Part shown: piece after piece, positions 55,511 to 64,000 of the stretch
Position numbering within the stretch: position 1 is the first letter of the stretch
Layout: every line of letters begins with the position of its first letter
Source of the DNA: Seriola aureovittata
Taxonomy: Eukaryota > Chordata > Actinopteri > Carangiformes > Carangidae
Assembly: GCF_021018895.1 (NCBI RefSeq)
Contig: NC_079373.1
Span: forward strand, 22,373,501-22,437,500
Direction of reading: 5' to 3'
DNA: 64,000 nucleotides
The notes under the pieces: model-generated
Seen by the model: the letters and a program-made list of their open reading frames with translations, nothing else
Told to the model about the DNA's origin: nothing
The model's database searches: none
Translations under genes and position numbers: made by a program

Positions 55511-55530
55511 GGGTTAGGGTTAGGGTTAGG
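55511..55530 (+). repeat. short interstitial TTAGGG repeat
   Basis: Three and a half vertebrate telomere-type units lie within a larger ggttaagactgggttttagg repeat context common in fish. Confidence 0.8.
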
Positions 55531-55584
55531 TTTTGGTTAGCGTTAAGTTAAATCAAAAAATGAGAAAAGCTACAGTATGATATG

Positions 55585-55717
<133 letters not shown>

Positions 55718-56845
55718 GGAACAGGCCAGTGGTTCACTCTGTACTTTTATTCTAGTGGTTAGACCATGAAGAAACAGAGAGAGGCAAAGACAGGCGAGCT
55801 GAGGAAAGGAGAAAAAGAACAACTTTGATGTCAACTTTGAGTCTATCAAACTTAAACCCTTCCAGGCTTAGACCCAAATAAGACATTTAAACTTATTCAA
55901 ACATTTTGCTAGTTATGCAAGAACCCTCTGGAAACATTTCTATGAAACCATGATAAAATCAGTATTTCAAAATCAAGATCTTGATAAAAATTTGTTTGAA
56001 GCTGCATGAAGTAATAGTTTTGAGTTTTTGAAATGGCTTTTCCAGCAAGAAAAAACTTAAAAGTAAAAGTAACTATAAAGAACAGTCAAGGCAGAGGCAA
56101 CCTGTAGTGCGTAGTTTGGGTCAAACTCCAAAAACTGGATCCTACATGTCCCATCATGCAACTCACAATCATCTTTCCTTAGACCTTACTTACCTGGTAA
56201 ATGCAGGTCTCTTTTAAATGCCAACCTCCCATTTGGTAATGCAGGTTTAGTGTTATGACTTTGTGGTTTCAATGGCCAGTTGTAAATTTGTCAGTCAGTG
56301 AGCTTGCTTAACCAAGCTCCTTCAATACAGTTGTTTTTACAGACAGTTTTTTGTTTAATATTCCCTGTCTGCTGTTTTATACGGTGCTTCTAGCTTCTTT
56401 TAGCTCATTGTTTAGAGTGTAAGTTTGAGTCTCACAACTCTCATCAAACGTCAGGATATACAACTATAGGCAACTCTTTTTGATTGTAAACAAGCTCCGA
56501 CAAGCCCAAGGTGCACCACATGCCCAGCTTGAAATGACACAGGGCTGACGTAAACAAACAGCCGGTGAAGCCACTAAAATCCAAAAGAAAGCTCCAATCT
56601 GAGTGAATTTTGGACTTTGATTGATTCACCTTGTGACTAGAAACACTGATGGGATCACAGTGTTGCTTTGTGTCGGCTTGTTGCACGTTCTGCTAACATA
56701 TGAGCCACAACAATTTTAACAACCAATCGTATGTCGTGGCTGTGTTTGTGAGTTTATTGTCCTCCCTGCTTCCTTCACAACTGACTTTATACTCTCTCTC
56801 TCTCTCTCTCTCCCTCTCTCTCCCCCTCCCTAACCCCCACCCCAG

Positions 56846-56962
56846 GCCTTTGTAGCTACAGGTACCAACCTCTCTCTCCAGTTCTTTCCAGCCAACCTGC
56901 ACGGAGATCAGAGGCAGGTTCCTACAAGGGAATACGTTGACTTCGAAAGAGAGACAGGAAAG
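56846..56962 (+). CDS. cbfb: cbfb exon 3
   Basis: This exon encodes residues 56-94: AFVATGTNLSLQFFPANLHG then DQRQVPTREYVDFERETGK. The core AFVATGTNLSLQFFPA is identical to mammals. The following loop differs (NLHGDQRQVPT for SWQGEQRQTPS), as does DFERETG for DLEREAG. This loop region is less constrained than the strands that meet the Runt domain. The acceptor is ccccag and the donor is gtagga. It is 117 bp, phase 0 at both ends. Confidence 0.97.
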
Positions 56963-56993
56963 GTAGGACAAGTGCAATCCACCCACCCCCTCA

Positions 56994-56995
<2 letters not shown>

Positions 56996-57074
<79 letters not shown>
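56996..57074. repeat. (CA)n microsatellite
   Basis: It begins about 34 bp after the exon 3 donor, with one slip near 57027. Confidence 0.97.
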
Positions 57075-57075
<1 letters not shown>

Positions 57076-57944
57076 TCGTCTGTGTTGCTGTTCACCAGTT
57101 GCAAAGGTCATACGGTCTGAGTTGCAGCAGACAGACTGGTCAACAATGAAAAGAGATATTCTAATGAAATATGTCCAGAATTCATGTGTAACCATCCAAA
57201 TGTTGGCAGAGTCGTTTATTTCAACATCAGTTGGATTCAAAAACATCTTTATTCAGTCATGTGCTCTTGGTTCATCCAACTCTGTTGTCACACTTGACAA
57301 TGTGAAACTTTAACAGAACAAAATAGCATTTGCAGAAACACACGCTGTACATCTCTGCCTGCTCTCTGTTCCTCTTTCATATCATGAAATGAAAATAACA
57401 AAAAAAAAAACTTCATGTGATTTTTTAAGAGTAAACGTGTCGAGCTTCATTCACCCGATCAGACGTGTGCGTCAGGATATTCAGTGTGTGTGTATGTTGA
57501 CATCTAACATGTCTAGTTCGAGTTAACAACCTTCGACAGAGTGCAGATTGATTCGGGTGTCAGGTTGAACACAAGTCTACAAAGACAAATTAAAGTGATC
57601 AATCAATTTGTAATCAGCTTCATGTTGTGCTAAGTTGAGCCATTAAATCACTCTGTGCCTGGTGAACAATACCTGCCTCATACCGCCCACCAGACAAACT
57701 GCACAATGTGTTGATCCTAGTCACACCGCTCAAATCATTGCTGAACATCTTGTCACACAACAGTAAGTTCATGAAAAACAGTATTTGCCCAGTTGTGCTG
57801 TTGTTCATTTAAGATCAAAGTTAAACAACTTAAAGAGATCAGAAGATGTTCGTTTGCTGCTGTTGTCAAGGTGAAGGTGGAATGCAGTGGTGCTGCTGCT
57901 GTGTTTATGTGTATGTTAATTGTCTCCCCTGGCGCTAAGCCTGG

Positions 57945-58107
<163 letters not shown>

Positions 58108-58331
58108 AGAAGGCCCTCCACGGACACTGGCCAGCTGAAATGAATGCCGGCTGGCAGCTCATTAAAAATGCATTCTGGGGAATCAATGGACCTCCATGCC
58201 CCAAGGCTGACGGACTAATCTCACACTGTTAATTATTTAACACAAGTGCTCTGATAGTTGGGTAACGGTGTATGTGTGTGTTTATGGGTGTCAGACAAAG
58301 ACAGAAAGAATGCATGTGTATCGCTGAGACA

Positions 58332-58336
<5 letters not shown>

Positions 58337-58377
<41 letters not shown>
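58337..58377. repeat. (GT)n microsatellite
   Basis: About 41 bp of GT repeats. Confidence 0.95.
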
Positions 58378-58378
<1 letters not shown>

Positions 58379-58512
58379 TGTAAGATGATATCCTCTTCTT
58401 TGTCATCTCAACGGTGCTAGTTTTAATGAGGCCAGGAGTTGTCAATGTAAAGCATTTTCACAGTTGTGTAGAGATAAAGCCAAGCGCTCTTTCTCTCTTT
58501 CTCTCTGACACA

Positions 58513-58514
<2 letters not shown>

Positions 58515-58562
<48 letters not shown>
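58515..58562. repeat. (CA)n microsatellite
   Basis: About 48 bp of CA repeats. Confidence 0.95.
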
Positions 58563-58567
<5 letters not shown>

Positions 58568-58952
58568 ACACATCTAAGGATTCTGATAAACATGCTGACA
58601 GTCTGCTCTTTTCATCCATAATCATCTTTTGAACTGAAAATCATAAGTCATGCTATTCACACTAAGTTGCTCCAGATCGCTGATCTTTTTTCATCCTCCT
58701 CCAACAAGAAAACACGAGTATAAGGTTTCACTCTTCACTTTTATGTAATATTCATTTATATCCCACTTGTATAAAAAGGGACAGGCGGGTGCAGAGTGTG
58801 GTTTCTTGAGTGAAATGTGCCATAAAAAGAAGTATTGTTAAGCAGAGGCTCCAATGCAGACCCTTTAATTGTGTACTGAGTGTACATTTTTCAGAGTGTT
58901 GCTCTACCAGGATTCCAGCTTAAATTTCATACTCACATTTGCAAAGACAAAT

Positions 58953-58959
58953 ACACACA

Positions 58960-59000
<41 letters not shown>

Positions 59001-59010
59001 ACACACACAC
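58953..59010. repeat. (CA)n microsatellite
   Basis: Interrupted CA repeats. Confidence 0.93.
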
Positions 59011-60478
59011 CCTGCCTCCTGATCCCACTGGACCTCCCTGTAGAATACAACTGTCAGGCCAAGGCAGAAAATCTTGTGTACGTTGCAACTTCTTCTTTTA
59101 ATTACTGTCTCACACACACACACAGACACACACACACACAGATCTCTAAAACCTGGGATAGTTTGCTCTTCCAATATTATAAGGTTTTTATTGTTTTTAT
59201 TCTACAGATCCTAAAACTTGTAAATGCACACTATAAAAGGAATCCTTTTCCTTTTTGACTTTCATCTCCTGTTTTTGCCGTTTTCTCTGCACGGCATAAG
59301 ACACTTATTGCTATTTGCTGTACAGAGTAGCAGTGGACATAAATGTGAATAATGATGGCAAAAATTATAATTAATTTTCTTGCCTTTAGTCTGTGTACAT
59401 TGGGAAAAGAATAAATTGAAGAAGCGTGGAGAAAGATGCGAAAGTATGATTCAGACCAAGCTACCAGGTTGCTGTTTTTGCCCCGCTTTCTTTATTTTTA
59501 TTACTTTTCCCTACATATTTTCTCTCTCTCAGCTTCCCTGTTCTTTCCTCTGTTTGTTATTCTTGTGGCATTTTATATGAACATCCACACTGCATGTCTC
59601 TCTCCTCCATCCCTCCCTTCTTCTTTCTTTCCATTCCTTATGGTTTTTTTTTGTGCATACATCCTCGTTCCCACCGTACATCCCCCACTCCCTCCTTTTA
59701 TCCTCTCTTCCTTCATTCGCTCCCATCCTCCCTCCATCCGTTCTGCCCCCTCCATTCCTCCCTCTCTCCCGCCTTCATTTCCAAACACAGACGGTGCCAA
59801 ACCAAAAGGCTAGCACAGCCAGGTTAAACTTGGCGGCTAAATATAATGTGTGTGTGTGCGTGTGTGTGTGTGTGTGAGTGTGTGTGTGTGTGAGAGAGAG
59901 AGACAGAGAGACAGAGGGAGAAAGAGAGTAGAAGTACAGGCTTTTAGTGTCGTTGCAGGCTAATGGGAGCCAGCTGTGGAGGAGGTTAATTTTAGTGCTA
60001 GCTGCTAACTTGCTAGCAAGCATTAACCCTGTCCTGGACATGAATTGGAGCATCAGCAGCTGGTTTAGCAGCAGCCTTTGTGGCATCAGTGTGCGTGGTG
60101 GAGTTTCGGCAGCTGAAACAATACTGAAAACTATACTGAAAGTTTTACTTTCTTCAGACTTTATCCGGGGATGCTGCACTGATTGTGCCACAGCTTTTAA
60201 AATGAATGCAAATAAAATTAATTGCACTTGAGCTTTCGACCGCTGCTGGAGAAAACATGTTGAACTGATGAACACTACATCAGCTCAGGAGCAGTTACTG
60301 CTGATTTTCGCTGAGGTGTCGAGGTGAGGGGGCCTTCACAGAGCCCACTGTTGTGGCCACAAACATTTTTTCACTCATGAAATCACTTGAAAAAGTCACA
60401 TCTGAGGATCAGACTTTAGACAAGGTTATTAGTAATAAGGTTAACCCACAGGAAGTACCACCGTTGAAGGTACTCTCA

Positions 60479-60481
<3 letters not shown>

Positions 60482-60522
<41 letters not shown>
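60482..60522. repeat. (GT)n microsatellite
   Basis: About 41 bp of GT repeats. Confidence 0.95.
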
Positions 60523-60526
<4 letters not shown>

Positions 60527-62942
60527 ATGCTGCTCCTGCATGCCAATGAGATGGTGGCGCCAGACTGATTGCTCAGCCTTACACACAGATATATGCAAGT
60601 CTACACACACGAAAACACACCAACATATAAACAGTAAAACAAAACAGAGAGAAAAGAGTGAAAAGAGGCAGAAGGAGAAGAAAAGAGATTAGTGGTCGTG
60701 GAGGAGGGTTGAATGAGATGCAGATGATTGTCTGTCCGCTACATGATTGAGGGGGGTGGACCGTCAGAGAGGAGCTCAGACACAAAGCCTAGAACATGAA
60801 CACACATGTAGGTAGATAGGTATTTGCACTATTTTCTGTACATGTATTGTTCTGTACTATACTGATAATGTGCAGGAGTTGTTTTCACTACCAGTCAATT
60901 AATCAAATCAGTAAAATCGTTGCAGACAAACCCACTGAACACCAGCTTACATACTCACTTTTGTGGAGTTCATACATCTTGATGATAAGGCTTGACAATC
61001 TGCACATAAAGCAGTGAATTTAAATGATCATTTTATTAAGTTGTCAGGTCAAGTATCTTGGTCTAAGTTCTTTATGAAGTACATACAGTGCAAGTAAGTT
61101 TGGAGTTGTGTTTCCGGCGCTTGACTTAGCTCTGTTTACCTCTTCACCAGCTGCTGAGAGAAATATCTGGCTCTTTAGCTGCTAAATGCTCCACTGTGTT
61201 CAGGAGTTAGTCGCTAACTGTCTGTGATCTGGTGCTGGGCAGCGAGTGTACAGTGAGTCTGTCAGAGCTTTTTTTTTGTAGTAAAGCTTCAGGCCATAAA
61301 ACCAAAATAATGAGCAGAAAGAGGCTGAAAAAAAAAAAAAAACAGGTGATGACTTCCTGAGGATTTGTCACTATGAGCAACAACTTCACATTGGTGACTT
61401 GATCAACAAAACTAAGGTTGTGACGTAAAGGGCTCATTAAACGTGGTCTTTTAAACCGTAAGAACAGTATTTTTTAAGAAAATCTTCCTGTTTCTGTTGG
61501 CAGTGGCGTTAAAAAGTTGCATACAGTAGGTGTTGCTCACCAACTTTTATTTATTTTATTGCCATATGATTAGATATCATTATTGTCCTAGTGGATAAAA
61601 GAATGAAAATATGGCAAATATGGACACAGCTGTTCGTGAACTGTGTAAATATTTTTATTGAACCTTTGCAGCACTGCAGCTCCACACCTAGAACAATCGG
61701 ACAGCTTTTTCTGTGCTGTGCAGGACAGTACACTTAATTCATTACTCATACACTGAAGTTGAATTTTTTAATACTTTAAAGCTGAAATTGATAAAAAGCT
61801 GAATAAAAAAATAAATAAAAATACGACACATCCATCCAGCCATCTGAAAAAGTACCCAGATAAAGTTCTAAAAATCTTTTTTTTCCCCATATTTTGCAAA
61901 TAAAACTTAGAAGAAGGTGAACACTTCCAATGAAATGACTACTAGAGCCTGACAGTACAGTATAATAGGTCCAAGATGTTCGGGTTTACAGACTGTATAG
62001 CAGATTATGATGTGGTGACTGTTCAAATCCTCCCACAGCTGTAGCGCCAGTCCAGTCATTGGAAAGCACCACATTCAGTCAGTGTTTAAACATGACAAAA
62101 AGTCAACATGACTGGTACCTCCTTCAACTGAGTGTCAGCAAAATAGCTCAGCTGTGTATTCAATTCTGTGTATTGGCCCTTTTCTGTTTGAAGTTCTCAC
62201 GTTTCAGCCTAAAGAGAGAGAGAGAAATTTCCTGGTGCTTTATAGACGTACGTCAAAATGAAAAGTTCTTGTAGATGGCAGCTTTAAGCCTCGAGGACTC
62301 TCCCCTGTCACAGGCATGTCAACATCAAGTGTGTGTCTGTTGTGTGTATGTGCGCAGTGTGTGGTTTTATGTTTCCCTCTGAACGGAAGCTGTGCCATCA
62401 GTGCGTGACTTGTCAGTGACATCATCAAAGCCAGACCACTAATTGGTTCCCTCTGCTACTGCAGCCCTGCATCTGACTGTGTTTATGTTTGCGTGTGTGT
62501 ATGTGTGCGTGTGTGCAGGGTTGTGTTTTACATCTTTTACGTCCTGTGTGATTGTTCCGTACAGTGCAATGAAGGTTTTTTTTGATTGAGATTAGTATAA
62601 GTGAACTTTCCTATGAGCCTTACAGAGAGTCCGAGTCTCCCTGTTGAGAGACGTCAACGCACCACAAAACCTCTTCCCTGTACACTCGCACACACACACT
62701 CTCACACACACACACATTCTCAAACACTGTCCGTCTCCTCCCACAGAGTATCATATTTCCTGCTCCAGGCCTTAGATTAATGACCACACCCACTCCCATA
62801 ATGCACTGCAGCAGACACACATACAGAATTCTCTATTTATATGGTGTTTGTGTTTGTGTGTGTGTCAGTCAGTTTATGTTGGCGTGGTGTCTTTCTGTTT
62901 GAATGAATCTCTGTCTAACTGCATTTATGCATACAGGTAGAA

Positions 62943-62944
<2 letters not shown>

Positions 62945-63035
<91 letters not shown>

Positions 63036-63038
63036 CGC
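62945..63038. repeat. (GT)n(GC)n microsatellite
   Basis: About 83 bp of GT run straight into a GC dinucleotide run, an alternating purine-pyrimidine tract of about 94 bp. Confidence 0.97.
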
Positions 63039-64000
63039 AGACAGTTCAGACAGAAAACTACAGAATGCTCAGTCTGGTGTGAAATCCTGCATCTGTGTGT
63101 CAGCTTCATTCCTCTTGTCTTAGTCCTTCTCTTCCAGTAACTGTCTGTAGAACTGGACCAAAGAATGCAACACAGGTCACCTGGATGGACTTGGACGTGT
63201 GTGTGTGCGTGTTCCTGTTCCTTTTAGGGCCAAGGATAGAAACGTGATTTTTCTTATTCCTTTTATTGATAAGTTTATGAATAAGGAGTATAGTTTTGGT
63301 TTTGACATGTTGACCTCAACAAAAGGGCAAATGAAATAAATGTACTGAGTGGAGCCTCCATCTACTCATTTTCATACAGCCAGTACTTGGTCAGATGTTT
63401 GGTAGGATACAAAATGCCCCCAAGATAACATTTATAAAATCAGCATGACAGGGACAAGTTTTTATTGAATGTATCTGCAAATGTACACTGTCAGCGTTTA
63501 TTTTCCAACATGTTCCTCCTTAGGCAACTAGAGCGTGATGATTGGTTTTATGGTTATATTTAAGCAACTCAAAGCACTTTGGTCTTGGTTAAATATTCAT
63601 ATGTTTGGGAAAAAGAGTTTTTCACCAAAACCACAGTCTTTCCCTAAACTGGACAAAAACTGGACAAACTACACAATACAACAGTTTTTACCAACATGGA
63701 CAGATTTTTTATTTTAGTCTCGACAGTCAGTGAGTAGCTCATAATAAACCACCAAGTGAATACAAAAATAACAAAGTATTTTTTTCATTTATACAACAGT
63801 CCCCACAGAAAATGGAAAAACAAAATCTGAACACAACTTGAATCGACTTTCTTGAATCAGACATCAAGCCCAAATTATATTTACAATTGGCTCACTAATC
63901 ACAATGGTCATTTGTAAAGTACGAAAAGTACGAAAAGAGCTGAAGAAAGGATTTACTTTTTTGTAAAATAATTGATTTCTGTGTATCTGGCGCTGTCTCT

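Overview
This is vertebrate nuclear DNA, most likely from a ray-finned (percomorph-type) fish. The exons are short and split by kilobase introns with GT-AG borders. The encoded proteins are close to, but not the same as, the mammalian ones. The non-coding DNA is full of long (CA/GT)n tracts, a Tc1-like transposon, small hairpin and TIR elements and SINE-like repeats of kinds common in fish genomes. There is no sign of bacterial, viral or plasmid content.

Two real genes are present, both on the + strand and both cut by the window edges. (1) gnao1, the heterotrimeric G-protein alpha-o subunit, from 1048 to about 31.7 kb. Exons 4, 5 and 6 (mammalian numbering) are followed by two tandem alternative terminal exon pairs: first a B-type pair (7B 16235-16388, 8B 18204-18391), then an A-type pair (7A 26037-26190, 8A 28677-28864). 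Each pair ends in its own stop codon after the same GCGLY tail, so splicing and polyadenylation choice give GoB or GoA. Exons 1-3 lie to the left of the window. (2) cbfb, core-binding factor beta, the RUNX partner. Exon 1 (50000-50077), exon 2 (50721-50807) and exon 3 (56846-56962) are present. The remaining exons must lie to the right.

Layout: 1-813, remnant of a Tc1 transposon inside gnao1 intron 3; 1048-28864, gnao1 coding exons and introns, with a perfect 33-bp-arm hairpin in intron 4, a 529-bp TIR element in intron 7A, and several long UG tracts between the two alternative pairs; 28865 to about 31666, probable A-form 3' UTR; about 31.7-48.7 kb, intergenic DNA with microsatellites, degenerate interspersed repeats, a small mariner-like hairpin, a degenerate tandem array and a possible retroelement endonuclease remnant; 48.7-50.0 kb, CpG/GA-rich upstream region and 5' UTR of cbfb; 50.0-64.0 kb, cbfb exons 1-3 and introns loaded with microsatellites.

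The two genes act in unrelated processes: Gi/o-class receptor signalling at the plasma membrane, and RUNX-dependent transcription. Nothing suggests a shared operon-like function. I did not find a convincing new biological system. The signals that best deserve a second look are the perfect hairpin at 7578-7647, the hairpin-rich segment just after the 8B stop codon, and the arrangement around the alternative exon pairs.
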